The notes: generated from the sequence alone by a model not told the origin. DNA of 64,000 bases from Acinetobacter sp. ANC 4169 (GCF_002135355.1 NZ_NEGE01000015.1:1-64000), one strand, 5' to 3'; positions 36,956-45,762 are shown, counted from the first letter of the stretch. Program-made: numbers and translations.

Positions 36956-37381
36956 ATGAAATTCAAACGCACACAAGTTGAAGATATTCACATTAACCTG
37001 ACCCCCATGATCGACTGCTTGCTGTTTATCTTGGTGTTCTTGCTGTTATCAACCACATTCAACCAGTTTAGCCGCATGAATTTAACCTTGCCTGACGCGC
37101 AAGGCGTGCCACCTAAACAATATGATCATAAAATTGAAGTGGTAGTTGATGCTTCAGGGCATTATTCTATTAATGGACAATCGATTGCGACCAAGGATAT
37201 TGCAGATTTAAGTACTGCAATTAAACAGATTTCCAATGATCGTCGTGATTTAATGTTTGTTATTGCTGCTGATGCCAAGGCAACGCATCAGGATGTGATT
37301 CGTGTAATGGATGTGGCAGGACAGTTAGGTTTTGTTAACGTCAATATTAGTACCAAAGTTCCGTCTAGAGGTTATGAGTGA
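36956..37381 (+). CDS. exbD: ExbD/TolR-family protein
   Basis: A 141-aa protein with one N-terminal transmembrane helix (CLLFILVFLLLSTTF). It is preceded by INLTPMID, in which the Asp is the proton-carrying residue of the ExbD family. The rest is a periplasmic domain. It pairs with the ExbB-like gene 8 bp upstream. Its stop codon overlaps the GTG start of msbA, so the three genes are coupled. Confidence 0.88.
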   Translation: MKFKRTQVEDIHINLTPMIDCLLFILVFLLLSTTFNQFSRMNLTLPDAQGVPPKQYDHKIEVVVDASGHYSINGQSIATKDIADLSTAIKQISNDRRDLMFVIAADAKATHQDVIRVMDVAGQLGFVNVNISTKVPSRGYE

Positions 37382-39105
37382 AGCAAGATTTTAAAGTCTA
37401 CCTGCGTCTTTTAGGATATCTGAAACCTTTTTGGGGTATAGCGATACTGGTTTTTATTGGTTTTGCGATCAGTGCTGCGACTGAAGTATCGATTGCGAAA
37501 TTACTGGAAAAAATCATTACCGCAATTCAGCATAGAGACCAGAGCTTTACTTCTATATTTCCTTTCCTGGTTATTTTATTGATGTTTTTTCGCGGTTTAG
37601 GTTCCTTTATTGGGGGCTATTATACCGCAGTGATCTCCCGGAATTTAGTCTTTAATATTCGTCAGGAAGTTTTTGGCAAACTGCTTAAACTTCCATCGCA
37701 ATATTATCTGGATAATACCAGTGGTCATATCACCGCTAAAATCATGTATAACGTGGAGCAATTAACCGCTGCTTCATCTGAATCGCTGAAAACCATTGTG
37801 CAACAAGGTCTGATCACCATTGGTTTGTTAGGGTATTTATTGTATAGCAACTGGCGACTTACCCTTATTATCCTCATTTTTGCTCCGTTAATGGGGTTGC
37901 TGGTTCGTAAAGCCTCAAAACGTATGCGTGAATTATCTATTCAGGTTCAGGATACCATGGGGGATGTTAACCATGTGGTGCAGGAAACGGTGAATGGTAA
38001 TTTAATCGTTAAGGGTTTTGGTGGACAAGACTACGAGCAGGCTCGTTTTCGCAACAATTCGCTTGAAAATTTGCGTCGTGGTCTGAAAATGGTGGTGGTA
38101 CAGCAGCTGAATAGTCCTGTGGTGCAATTCATTATGTCGCTGGCTATGGGGATTATCATCTGGATTGCGTTACGACCAGAAATCTTACGTGATACCAGTG
38201 CGGGTGAATTTGTTGCCTACATTACCGCAGCGGGTATGTTAAGCAAGCCGATTAAAGCTTTAACTGATGTGAATGAGAAATTACAACGCGGTATGGCGGC
38301 AGCACATTCAGTTTTTGAATTGCTGGATTTGCCGGAAGAGCAAAATACAGGTACTGTCACTCAGGTACTTAAAGGTAATATTCAATTCCAGAACGCCAAT
38401 TTAATTTATGCAGATGGTCATCATGCGATTCATGATTTTAATCTGGATGTTAAGGCGGGTGAAACAATTGCATTGGTGGGGCGTTCAGGCGCAGGTAAAA
38501 GCTCTCTGGTCAATTTGCTGGTACGTTTTCAGGAACTGAGTTCAGGCAATATTTTTTTGGATCAGTATGCCATTCAAGAGCTGGACATTAATACTTTACG
38601 TACCCAAATTGCCATGGTGAACCAGCAGGTGGTGTTATTTAACCGCACTGTGCGTGAAAATATCGCTTATGGACAGCTGGAGAATGCATCGGAAGCGGAA
38701 ATCATTGCAGCAGCAAAAGCAGCCTATGCGCATGACTTTATTATGGCTTTACCACAAGGTTATGATACGCAATTAGGCGCACAAGGTTTAAATCTTTCAG
38801 GTGGACAGCGCCAGCGTATTGCCATTGCCCGGGCTATTCTGAAAAATGCCCCAATCCTGATTCTGGATGAAGCCACCAGTGCACTCGATAATGAATCAGA
38901 ATATTTTATCCAGAAAGCCTTTGATGCAGCCATGCAAGACCGTACCACCATTGTGATTGCACATCGTTTATCTACCATTGAAAATGCTGACCGTATTGTA
39001 GTGATGGATAAAGGTAGAATTGTGGAGCAAGGTAATCATGCAGAATTGATTGCCAAGCAGGGTGCTTATTATCAATTACATCAGCGTAATTTCGAGGAAC
39101 ATTGA
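37378..39105 (+). CDS. msbA: Lipid A flippase MsbA (ABC exporter)
   Basis: Half-transporter that flips lipid A core across the inner membrane. Six transmembrane helices occupy residues 15-310. The nucleotide-binding domain shows Walker A VGRSGAGKSSL (about residue 370), signature LSGGQRQRIAIAR and Walker B ILILDEATSALD. Length 575 aa is near E. coli MsbA (582). The GTG start at 37378 overlaps the exbD stop (GTGA), with AGAGG upstream. The next gene is lpxK, the standard partner in lipid A synthesis. Confidence 0.94.
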   Translation: MKQDFKVYLRLLGYLKPFWGIAILVFIGFAISAATEVSIAKLLEKIITAIQHRDQSFTSIFPFLVILLMFFRGLGSFIGGYYTAVISRNLVFNIRQEVFGKLLKLPSQYYLDNTSGHITAKIMYNVEQLTAASSESLKTIVQQGLITIGLLGYLLYSNWRLTLIILIFAPLMGLLVRKASKRMRELSIQVQDTMGDVNHVVQETVNGNLIVKGFGGQDYEQARFRNNSLENLRRGLKMVVVQQLNSPVVQFIMSLAMGIIIWIALRPEILRDTSAGEFVAYITAAGMLSKPIKALTDVNEKLQRGMAAAHSVFELLDLPEEQNTGTVTQVLKGNIQFQNANLIYADGHHAIHDFNLDVKAGETIALVGRSGAGKSSLVNLLVRFQELSSGNIFLDQYAIQELDINTLRTQIAMVNQQVVLFNRTVRENIAYGQLENASEAEIIAAAKAAYAHDFIMALPQGYDTQLGAQGLNLSGGQRQRIAIARAILKNAPILILDEATSALDNESEYFIQKAFDAAMQDRTTIVIAHRLSTIENADRIVVMDKGRIVEQGNHAELIAKQGAYYQLHQRNFEEH

Positions 39106-39108
39106 TTT

Positions 39109-40113
39109 ATGTCAGTAGCACAATTGATTCAAGATGCTTGGAATAAACAGGCCAAGTGGTTGATTGTGCTTAGACCTTTGTCATGGATTTATCGTGGTGG
39201 TTTTTTACTGAATAAAAAACTCTACCAGCTGGGCATTAAAACCAGCTATCAATCTCCAATTCCGGTCATGGTGATTGGCAATATTACCGTTGGTGGCAGT
39301 GGTAAAACACCCCTGTTGATTCAACTGGTCAATTATCTGCAAACTCAAGATGTTCGCGTGGGTGTGATTAGTCGAGGTTATGGTGGAAAGGGACCATTTC
39401 CAGCTTATGTCGATCTGGAATCTGTACCCGAAATTGTTGGAGATGAACCCTGCCTGATTGTTCAGTCTACCGGTGTACCAATGGTGGTGGGTTCAAATCG
39501 GCAACAGAGCATTGAATATTTACTGTCCAAGCATGACCTGGATTTAATTATCAGTGATGATGGTTTGCAACACTGGGCTTTAGCACGACAAATTGAATGG
39601 ATTGTGCTGGACCAGAATCGTGGTCTCGGCAATCAAAAGCTATTGCCTGAAGGATATTTACGTGAACTTCCAAGCCGATTAGCAACAGCAACTGTCATTG
39701 AGCATGCCAGTCAGCCAAATTCCGAACTGAATATGCATTTGGAAGTTGCAGCACCTTATTTGCTCAATGCAATGGATGAAAGAACCTTTAATCCAGCTGA
39801 TAATTTTTATGCAGTGGTCGGTATTGGATTCCCACAGCGTTTTTATAGCACTTTAGACACCATGGGGATTCATCAATTCCAGTGTCATGAATTTCCAGAT
39901 CACTATGATTATGAAATCACCGATCTGCAATTTGAAGATAGCAATCCTATTATTACTACTGAAAAAGATGCGGTTAAACTTCTGCCATTATTAAAGCAAA
40001 ATCCTGATTTTAATCGCGAAATCTGGGTGGTTCCGGTTGAAGCCGTACTTTCACCAAAATGCTATGATGTGTTATATCAGCAATTACAGCAATTCGGTAT
40101 TCAAATTTCTTAA
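39109..40113 (+). CDS. lpxK: Tetraacyldisaccharide 4'-kinase LpxK
   Basis: Phosphorylates the lipid A precursor at the 4' position on the inner leaflet. The P-loop GNITVGGSGKTPLLIQL is at about residues 57-73. VISRGYGG and the segment DLIISDDGLQHWAL are family motifs, and ITTEKDAVKL is the C-terminal signature. Length 334 aa is as in E. coli (328). It is 3 bp after msbA and 12 bp before kdsB, all lipooligosaccharide genes. Confidence 0.95.
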   Translation: MSVAQLIQDAWNKQAKWLIVLRPLSWIYRGGFLLNKKLYQLGIKTSYQSPIPVMVIGNITVGGSGKTPLLIQLVNYLQTQDVRVGVISRGYGGKGPFPAYVDLESVPEIVGDEPCLIVQSTGVPMVVGSNRQQSIEYLLSKHDLDLIISDDGLQHWALARQIEWIVLDQNRGLGNQKLLPEGYLRELPSRLATATVIEHASQPNSELNMHLEVAAPYLLNAMDERTFNPADNFYAVVGIGFPQRFYSTLDTMGIHQFQCHEFPDHYDYEITDLQFEDSNPIITTEKDAVKLLPLLKQNPDFNREIWVVPVEAVLSPKCYDVLYQQLQQFGIQIS

Positions 40114-40125
40114 GGTTCATCGTTT

Positions 40126-40887
40126 ATGAAACATATTGTTATTCCAGCGCGTTTTGCCAGTTCCCGTTTGCCGGGGAAGCCGTTATTGGAAATTCATGGT
40201 CGTGCCATGATTTTACGTGTGGTTGATCAGGCTAAAAAAGTTGCTGGTTTTGATGATCTATGTGTAGCAACGGATGATGAGCGTATAGCAGAAGTGTGTC
40301 GAGCTGAAGGGGTGGATGTAGTGCTGACCAGTGCCGATCATCCCTCTGGCACCGACCGTTTAAGTGAAGTTGCACGCATTAAAGGCTGGGCAAGTGAAGA
40401 CATTATTGTCAATGTGCAAGGGGATGAACCTTTGCTTCCGGCTCAATTGGTGCAACAGGTGGCGCAGCTTTTAGAGTCACAACCCGAATCATCGATGTCG
40501 ACCTTATGTGAGCCGATTCATAGTCTGGAAGAGTTCCAGCGCGACAGTATTGTGAAAGTGGTGATGTCCAAATATAACCAGGCTTTGTATTTTAGCCGTG
40601 CGACCATTCCTTATGATCGTGATGGTGCCAAGCAAGCGGTTCATCAATTGCATCAACAGGCATACCGCCATTTGGGCTTATATGCTTATCGTGTGAATTT
40701 GTTGCAGGAATATGTGTCCTGGGATATGGGACTACTGGAAAAGCTGGAAAGCCTGGAACAGTTGCGTGTGCTGGAAAATGGGCATCGTATTGCGATTGCG
40801 GTTGCAGAAGCAAACTTGCCACCGGGTGTTGATACTCAGGAAGATCTCGATCGACTGAATCAAATGGATCTTTCTCATTTTGCTTAA
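40126..40887 (+). CDS. kdsB: CMP-Kdo synthetase KdsB
   Basis: Activates 3-deoxy-D-manno-octulosonate with CTP for transfer to lipid A. The start [23 protein letters not shown] holds the nucleotide-binding signature, VATDDERI and [11 protein letters not shown] the substrate and metal sites. Length 253 aa is normal (E. coli 248). Position after lpxK fits the pathway. Confidence 0.95.
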   Translation: MKHIVIPARFASSRLPGKPLLEIHGRAMILRVVDQAKKVAGFDDLCVATDDERIAEVCRAEGVDVVLTSADHPSGTDRLSEVARIKGWASEDIIVNVQGDEPLLPAQLVQQVAQLLESQPESSMSTLCEPIHSLEEFQRDSIVKVVMSKYNQALYFSRATIPYDRDGAKQAVHQLHQQAYRHLGLYAYRVNLLQEYVSWDMGLLEKLESLEQLRVLENGHRIAIAVAEANLPPGVDTQEDLDRLNQMDLSHFA

Positions 40888-40901
40888 CAAGAGTTGAATA
40901 C

Positions 40902-41885
40902 ATGCCCTTTGATGTCAATGCACAGATTTATCCATGGCAGCAACAGGTTTGGGATACCTTGACAGGGCGCTTTCCCAAACTGGGTCATGGTCTGCTTTTC
41001 TATGGCAAAAAAGGCTGTGGTAAGGAAGCTTTTGCACAATATTTTTTGGCCTGGGTGTTGTGTGCTAACCGGGATGTAAATAATGTACCGTGTGGTGAAT
41101 GTGGCAGCTGTTTGTGGTTAAAGTCAGATACCCATCCCAACTATGTCTATATCAGCACAGATGAAGACAATAAAAAGCAAAACGCCAAAATCAAGATTGA
41201 AAAAATCCGGGATTTATTGCCCTTTGTGCAGCAAACCGTGGATGGCTGGCGCGTTATTGTGATTGAGCCAGCAGAAGCTTTAAATATCGCATCTGCCAAT
41301 GCCTTGCTTAAGACTCTGGAAGAGCCGGGCGATCGGGTAGTGATTATTTTATTGGCCGCTCATTATCTAAAACTTCCTGCCACGATTCGTAGCCGGTTAC
41401 AACATTTTGCACTGGACCGTATTTCTGTGGCTCAAGCGGATAGCTATCTCTCAGAGCATTTGCCGGATCATGATGCTACGCAAAAACAGTTATTGATGAA
41501 TTTATCCAATCAGATGCCATTGCAGGCCATGCAGCTGGCTGAAACTGAGTGGTTAAATAAAAGGCAAGAATTTTTAACGGACTGGCAAAAACTGGTCACA
41601 CAAAAAAATATGCCGATGGCAATTGCGACCAAGTGGAATAAAGCACTGAGTTTTGGTGACTTTGCACAAATGTTTGAATACTTGTTGTCAGATTTAATTT
41701 GTGTCAAGCTCAATCAGCAAGTTAAAAACTCGGATCTGGATTTGAGTGGATTATCAGAACAATATACTTTGGAATTTTTATTTACGGTTTATTCTGATTT
41801 GCAGCAAGCTAAACAATATATTGAGCAAAATGTCCAAAGCAATTTAGTGCTTGATCAATTGTGTATAAAACTAATGAATATTTAA
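40902..41885 (+). CDS. holB: DNA polymerase III subunit delta'
   Basis: Clamp-loader subunit. The N-terminal AAA+ domain has a degenerate P-loop FYGKKGCGKEAFAQY (about residues 28-42) and a zinc module with CANRDVNNVPCGECGSCLW (about 52-70). Sensor segment ANALLKTLEEPGDRVVIIL and TIRSRLQ (SRC-like motif) follow. Length 327 aa matches E. coli (334). It is followed 20 bp later by a PilZ-domain gene, the same order (holB-pilZ-tatD) as in Pseudomonas. Confidence 0.92.
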   Translation: MPFDVNAQIYPWQQQVWDTLTGRFPKLGHGLLFYGKKGCGKEAFAQYFLAWVLCANRDVNNVPCGECGSCLWLKSDTHPNYVYISTDEDNKKQNAKIKIEKIRDLLPFVQQTVDGWRVIVIEPAEALNIASANALLKTLEEPGDRVVIILLAAHYLKLPATIRSRLQHFALDRISVAQADSYLSEHLPDHDATQKQLLMNLSNQMPLQAMQLAETEWLNKRQEFLTDWQKLVTQKNMPMAIATKWNKALSFGDFAQMFEYLLSDLICVKLNQQVKNSDLDLSGLSEQYTLEFLFTVYSDLQQAKQYIEQNVQSNLVLDQLCIKLMNI

Positions 41886-41905
41886 ACATTTAAAAGGGGA
41901 ATCAA

Positions 41906-42247
41906 ATGCAACCACGTATGGGCGGTATTATTCAAGTCAATATCCCGGATAAAGAAACCTTGTATGCCAGTTATATGCCCTATGTTGTCGGTGGAGGATT
42001 GTTTATTCCGACCAAGCAACCGATCAAGCTGGGTGAAGAAGTCTTTGTACTGGCGACATTGCCTGAACAATCACAAAAAATTCCTTTAACCGGTAAAGTT
42101 ATTTGGATATCGCAAAAGCAAAATGGCATCAAATTACAAGGCTTTGGTATGCAGTTGACCGGGGAAAAGGGTGTTTATTACAAATCAGAGGCTGAAAAGA
42201 TACTTACAGGTATTAAGTCTGAAGGTCGAACTAGTTACACTATGTAG
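41906..42247 (+). CDS. pilZ: PilZ domain protein
   Basis: A 113-aa protein equal in size and context to Pseudomonas PilZ (118 aa), needed for type IV pilus assembly. It lacks the RxxxR c-di-GMP-binding motif at its N terminus (MQPRMGGIIQVNIPDKETLYASY), as the founding PilZ does. The beta-barrel patterns YVVGGGLFIPTKQPIKLGEEV and GKVIWISQKQ...GFGMQL are kept. AAAGGGG lies before the ATG. The position between holB and tatD supports the name. Confidence 0.88.
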   Translation: MQPRMGGIIQVNIPDKETLYASYMPYVVGGGLFIPTKQPIKLGEEVFVLATLPEQSQKIPLTGKVIWISQKQNGIKLQGFGMQLTGEKGVYYKSEAEKILTGIKSEGRTSYTM

Positions 42248-42273
42248 CTGTTTAATCGATTTAGGATCTCACC

Positions 42274-43047
42274 GTGTTTGTAGATACTCACTGCCATTTA
42301 ACCTTGCTGGATTTAACGCCTTATGATGGCAATCTGGATCTGGCATTAGCTCAGGCGCGTGAAGCGGGTGTATCCAAATTCATGAGCATCTCGGTTGACC
42401 TGGATGATCATATCGAGCTGGCTAAAATTGCCTCACGCCATGCAGATGTTGGATACAGCGTCGGTGTTCATCCCTGTGAAGATCCTGTGACCATGGCACG
42501 TGCAACCACAGATTATCTGATTGAACTGGCGCAGCCTGAAAAAGTTTGGGCCATTGGTGAAACAGGACTGGATTATTTTCACAGTACTGATTTTATTACA
42601 GAACAAAAACAATGTTTTGCCCGCCATATTCACGCTTCTCAGGCAGTAAAAAAACCGGTTGTGGTACATACCCGCGCAGCGAAACATGATACGGTCGATA
42701 TCATCCGGGCTGAAAAATCGACCCATGGTATTTTGCATTGCTTTACTGAAGATTGGGAAACGGCTAAAGCTGTACTGGACTGTGGTTATTATGTGTCATT
42801 TTCCGGGATTGTTTCTTTTAAAAATGCACAAGATTTGCGTGATGTGGCCAAGCAGGTTCCACTTGATCGGGTGTTGATTGAAACTGACAGCCCTTATCTG
42901 GCACCGGTGCCGTATAGAGGAAAGTCTAATGAACCAAAATACGTTCCCTATGTAGCCAAAGCCTTAAGTGATGTATATGATAAGTCCGTTGAGGAAATTG
43001 CTTTCATTACAATGCAGAACTTTGAAAACCTCCTTAATTTAAAGTAA
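42274..43047 (+). CDS. TatD-family metal-dependent hydrolase
   Basis: A TIM-barrel DNase-type hydrolase of 257 aa. Metal ligands are visible in VDTHCHL (residues 2-8), the Glu in IGETGLDY, His in VVVHTRAA and ILHCF, and the Asp in LIETDSPYLAP. The start is GTG at 42274. In Pseudomonas the same order (holB, pilZ, tatD-like ycfH) is found. Substrate is likely DNA or damaged nucleotides by family, not proven. Confidence 0.9.
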   Translation: MFVDTHCHLTLLDLTPYDGNLDLALAQAREAGVSKFMSISVDLDDHIELAKIASRHADVGYSVGVHPCEDPVTMARATTDYLIELAQPEKVWAIGETGLDYFHSTDFITEQKQCFARHIHASQAVKKPVVVHTRAAKHDTVDIIRAEKSTHGILHCFTEDWETAKAVLDCGYYVSFSGIVSFKNAQDLRDVAKQVPLDRVLIETDSPYLAPVPYRGKSNEPKYVPYVAKALSDVYDKSVEEIAFITMQNFENLLNLK

Positions 43048-43092
43048 ATCATTTAAATTGATATAAGCGCAGAAGAGAATTACAGAGTGAAG

Positions 43093-43707
43093 ATGGATCG
43101 TCAGGCTCAGTTTCGAGCAAGAGAAGCGTTAATTTTTCAGGTTGCAGAGCAACTGCTGTTAGAAAATGGCGAATCAGGGATGACGCTAGATGCGTTGGCA
43201 GCAGAACTCGATCTGGCGAAGGGAACTCTATATAAACATTTCCAAAGTAAGGATGAGCTTTACATGTTGCTCATTATTCGTAATGAGAACATGTTGCTCG
43301 AGATGATTAAAGATGCCGAGAAAGCCTTCCCGGAGCATTTGGCTTTCTTTATGCTGCACCATCTACATCATCCTGAGCGCACAGTACTGTTCCACCAAAT
43401 TGAAGAACGTCTTTCTACCACTGGTATAGGAATCAATCTTTTATTTAGCGAACTCTATCAGGTCAGAAAACAGCGTTTGCGCATTATTATCCGTATGACT
43501 GAAAGCTATTTGGAAAGTATTCAAAGTGGCATGTCTACACGCGATTATCTGGCATCTATTTGGGCCCTAACGCATGGCGCTGCAGCTATTCTGAATTCCA
43601 GTTTTTACCAGCGCTATTTAGGTTCACGTGACACATTACGCGTAGCTTATATTGATCAGGCCTTGGCAATGCCCAAGCAGGTCAGTTCTGCGGAACAGTT
43701 TACTTAA
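43093..43707 (+). CDS. TetR-family transcriptional regulator
   Basis: A 204-aa regulator. The N-terminal domain has the TetR helix-turn-helix GMTLDALAAELDLAKGTLYKHFQSKDEL (about residues 30-57), nearly a perfect family match. The C-terminal ligand domain is not assignable. ATG at 43093 gives MDRQAQF; a GTG two codons earlier is possible. It ends 9 bp before gspH, so it could be cotranscribed with the secretion genes. Confidence 0.88.
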   Translation: MDRQAQFRAREALIFQVAEQLLLENGESGMTLDALAAELDLAKGTLYKHFQSKDELYMLLIIRNENMLLEMIKDAEKAFPEHLAFFMLHHLHHPERTVLFHQIEERLSTTGIGINLLFSELYQVRKQRLRIIIRMTESYLESIQSGMSTRDYLASIWALTHGAAAILNSSFYQRYLGSRDTLRVAYIDQALAMPKQVSSAEQFT

Positions 43708-43716
43708 AGGTATGCC

Positions 43717-44277
43717 ATGAAACCAATCCGATCATTTTCAATTCGTGGTTTTACTTTGATCGAGTTGATGGTGGTTATCGTGATTATGGCAATCATGGCA
43801 TCTTTAATTCTGACCAATATTAACGGAGTAGACCAGCGTAAAGCGATGCAGGCACGGGAAGTGTTTATGATGGATTTACACAGGATTAACCGTGAAGCCA
43901 ATGATCAGGCACGGATTTTTGCCCTGGATGTACACAGTGCCACAGATGTATCGCCGTTTCATTATGGGGTAATGGAATATTTAATCCCATCCTTGCAAAA
44001 TAAACAAAATGCTACTTTGACTGAAAATAAAAAATGGCAGAAGTATTCAGAATTTCCCGAGCGAACTTTGCCTGAGCATGTTTCATTCAGTATTACTGCC
44101 CTCGATCATCGCCATGAAAATGCCAATAATGACGATTTGCTGAATTCCAATGCACCTAAATTGGTATGGCTGGGCAATGGCGAGGCCAAACCGGTACGGA
44201 TTCAGTTTTATTTCGAGCAGCGTCCGATTGGTGAAGAAATCGAGATTGATCATCTGGGTAAAATTAATGAAAGCTAA
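43717..44277 (+). CDS. gspH: Type II secretion minor pseudopilin GspH
   Basis: Prepilin-like protein of 186 aa. The leader MKPIRSFSIRG is 11 residues and is followed by FTLIELMVVIVIMAIMASLIL, the N-methylated hydrophobic helix with Glu5. The rest is the GspH/FimT globular domain. Prepilin peptidase would cut after Gly11. The leader here has normal length, in contrast with gspI and gspJ. Its end overlaps the gspI start by 11 bp. It is the first of the gspHIJK series that builds the tip of the type II secretion pseudopilus in the periplasm. Confidence 0.88.
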   Translation: MKPIRSFSIRGFTLIELMVVIVIMAIMASLILTNINGVDQRKAMQAREVFMMDLHRINREANDQARIFALDVHSATDVSPFHYGVMEYLIPSLQNKQNATLTENKKWQKYSEFPERTLPEHVSFSITALDHRHENANNDDLLNSNAPKLVWLGNGEAKPVRIQFYFEQRPIGEEIEIDHLGKINES

Positions 44278-44860
44278 ATACTCAAAGCGTCACTGCACCT
44301 CAGATACAGCTTTCGGACTTTCTTGCGCGACAATGCCGCTCAGGTCGAGTGTTACTCGACTTAATCGTGTGCACTCCGAACATAGTTCGTCATCTTGCGC
44401 TCGGACGAAACGTTGTTTCGCTTATCCTCACACCTCAAGCATAGCTCTCGGTCTTGCGGCACGGTCGAGTGTTACTCGACTTAATCGTGCCTCAGGATTT
44501 ACGCTATTGGAAGTCATGGTGGCTTTGGCGATTTTCGCCACTGCTGCAATTGCTTTCACCAAAGTGGCTATGCAATATACTCAAGCAACCTCGAATGCCA
44601 TTTTAAGAACCAAAGCGCAATTCGTGGCTTTGAACGAAGTGGCGATGATGGAAATTAATCAGGAATGGCTGCAAGGAACCCAATCCAAACAGGTCGCCCA
44701 GCAAGGTGAAAACTGGCAAATTGATAAAGCCGCACAATCTACAATTAGTCCCAATGTGCAACGTATAGAAGTACAGGTCAGTTTATTTAATCCTGACACG
44801 GGCAAAGTTGAGTCAGGCATTACTCATCTGGTTTTCTTTAACCATAAGGCTAAAGTTTGA
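44267..44860 (+). CDS. gspI: Type II secretion pseudopilin GspI with extended leader
   Basis: The mature part starts FTLLEVMVALAIFATAAIAF, with Glu5 and the GspI pattern, and continues with TKAQFVALNEVAMMEI typical of GspI. Before the cleavage glycine there are 77 residues from the ATG at 44267, where about 6-15 is usual. Residues 9-74 are encoded by a hairpin-repeat array (44291-44488). The frame is open throughout, so the protein of 197 aa can be made in full, and cleavage by prepilin peptidase would restore a normal mature protein of about 120 aa. A truncated leader without the repeats, starting MKAKYSKR and joining to ASG, would be a normal size. The start overlaps gspH. Confidence 0.85.
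   Translation: MKAKYSKRHCTSDTAFGLSCATMPLRSSVTRLNRVHSEHSSSSCARTKRCFAYPHTSSIALGLAARSSVTRLNRASGFTLLEVMVALAIFATAAIAFTKVAMQYTQATSNAILRTKAQFVALNEVAMMEINQEWLQGTQSKQVAQQGENWQIDKAAQSTISPNVQRIEVQVSLFNPDTGKVESGITHLVFFNHKAKV
44291..44488 (+). repeat. Hairpin-repeat array inside the gspI leader
   Basis: Three units. The core CATAG-N8-CTTGCG occurs at 44381 and 44440; the first unit has a variant core 4 nt longer. Each unit ends in a tight hairpin with a GTT loop: GTCGAGT-GTT-ACTCGAC at 44344-44360 and again at 44464-44480, exactly 120 bp apart, and CGAAAC-GTT-GTTTCG at 44406-44420. The middle unit also has an outer stem TCCGA / TCGGA and an inner palindrome CGAACATAGTTCG. The translated middle unit includes HSEHSSSSCARTKRCF. 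Confidence 0.85.
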
Positions 44861-44865
44861 TACGA

Positions 44866-45744
44866 ATGAAAAATAAAAAAAATCAAATGCTACACTCACA
44901 GCATAGCGGTTCGTCTTGCGCTCAGACAAATTGTTGTGTTGTTAATCCTGACTCCTTAAGCACAGCTTTCGGACTTTCTTGTGCGACAAAACCGCTCAGG
45001 TCAAGCAACACTCGAATTAATCGTGCCCACTCCGAACACAGTTCTTGCTCTTGCGCTCGGACGAAACGTTGTTTCGTTAATCCTCGCTCAGGATTTACCC
45101 TGGTTGAATTATTGGTTGCGATTGCTATATTTAGTGTGCTTTCGGCATTGGGCTGGAAAGTATTTGATTACATGGTTAAAGTCAAAGATCGTAATGCTGA
45201 ACACGAAATTAGTTTGGGGCAGCTGCAAGAGGCTTATCAGCAAATTCTGCGCGATACCGTTCAGATTGTGCCGCTCAATGCCAATATCAATAACGATATT
45301 CAGCCTGCTTTGGTCTTGCAAAATGGTCGTTTTAATTTTAGCAAGACAGGGGTGACGGATCCCTTGAATCAGGGGGTATCTCCAGATGAGCGGGTTGAAT
45401 ATCAATATCGTGCCGATGAGAAAAAACTCTATCGCTTAAAATACCGTAATCTGAACAGTACCGGGCGGGATCAGCCGGAATCCAGTGTGTTGTTAAATAA
45501 TGTCGACCAGTTTGAGATTGTGGTATTAAATCCGAGTGAACTCAATGCGTGGCCAGAGGGTCAGGTAGATTTAAATGATGCCATGCAAAAACAGATCTTG
45601 CCTAAAGGCATTAAAATCAAATTGACCGTAAAAGATGTGGCTTATGAGTGGGTTTTTAGTTTATTAAACACTGATTATTTAAAACAGCAAAATAGCAATC
45701 CGAATAACAATGCAAATAGCAATACAAATAACTCTACATCATAG
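44866..45744 (+). CDS. gspJ: Type II secretion pseudopilin GspJ with extended leader
   Basis: The mature part starts FTLVELLVAIAIFSVLSALGW and is followed by a GspJ-like globular domain (LGQLQEAYQQILRDTVQ, ERVEYQY) and an Asn/Ser-rich end. From the ATG at 44866 the leader before the cleavage glycine is 76 residues. Most of it (44893-45084) is coded by a hairpin-repeat array related to the one in gspI, read in the same frame (HSEHSSCSCARTKRCF). The frame is open throughout. An in-frame TTG at 44857 overlaps the gspI stop and would add three residues. Cleavage by prepilin peptidase should give a normal mature protein of about 216 aa. Confidence 0.85.
   Translation: MKNKKNQMLHSQHSGSSCAQTNCCVVNPDSLSTAFGLSCATKPLRSSNTRINRAHSEHSSCSCARTKRCFVNPRSGFTLVELLVAIAIFSVLSALGWKVFDYMVKVKDRNAEHEISLGQLQEAYQQILRDTVQIVPLNANINNDIQPALVLQNGRFNFSKTGVTDPLNQGVSPDERVEYQYRADEKKLYRLKYRNLNSTGRDQPESSVLLNNVDQFEIVVLNPSELNAWPEGQVDLNDAMQKQILPKGIKIKLTVKDVAYEWVFSLLNTDYLKQQNSNPNNNANSNTNNSTS
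44893..45084 (+). repeat. Hairpin-repeat array inside the gspJ leader
   Basis: Three units. The core CA[T/C]AG-N8-CTTGCG is at 44902 and 45037; the middle unit has the 4-nt-longer variant also found in gspI. The last unit ends in CGAAAC-GTT-GTTTCG (45062-45076), identical to the gspI hairpin; the other two have decayed hairpins. The array stops at CCT, directly before CGCTCAGGATTTAC, which codes for the cleavage site RSGFT. Confidence 0.85.
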
Positions 45745-45762
45745 GGCTTGACTCAATTGAAC

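Noticed and set aside
39498..39512. A GGTTCAAATC T-arm-like sequence
   Set aside because: It is inside lpxK and has no cloverleaf around it. No tRNA gene was seen anywhere in the window.
43616..43631. A parS-like CACGTG-centred sequence
   Set aside because: It matches TGTTTCACGTGAAACA at only about 13 of 16 positions, lies inside the TetR gene and is no better than the CACGTG site in rpsA near 51450. No convincing parS was found although parA and parB are present.
44267..44500. gspI and gspJ leaders read as frameshifted pseudogenes
   Set aside because: Both frames are open from the ATG to the normal stop codon, and the repeats keep the frame, so the genes are better called intact with long leaders.
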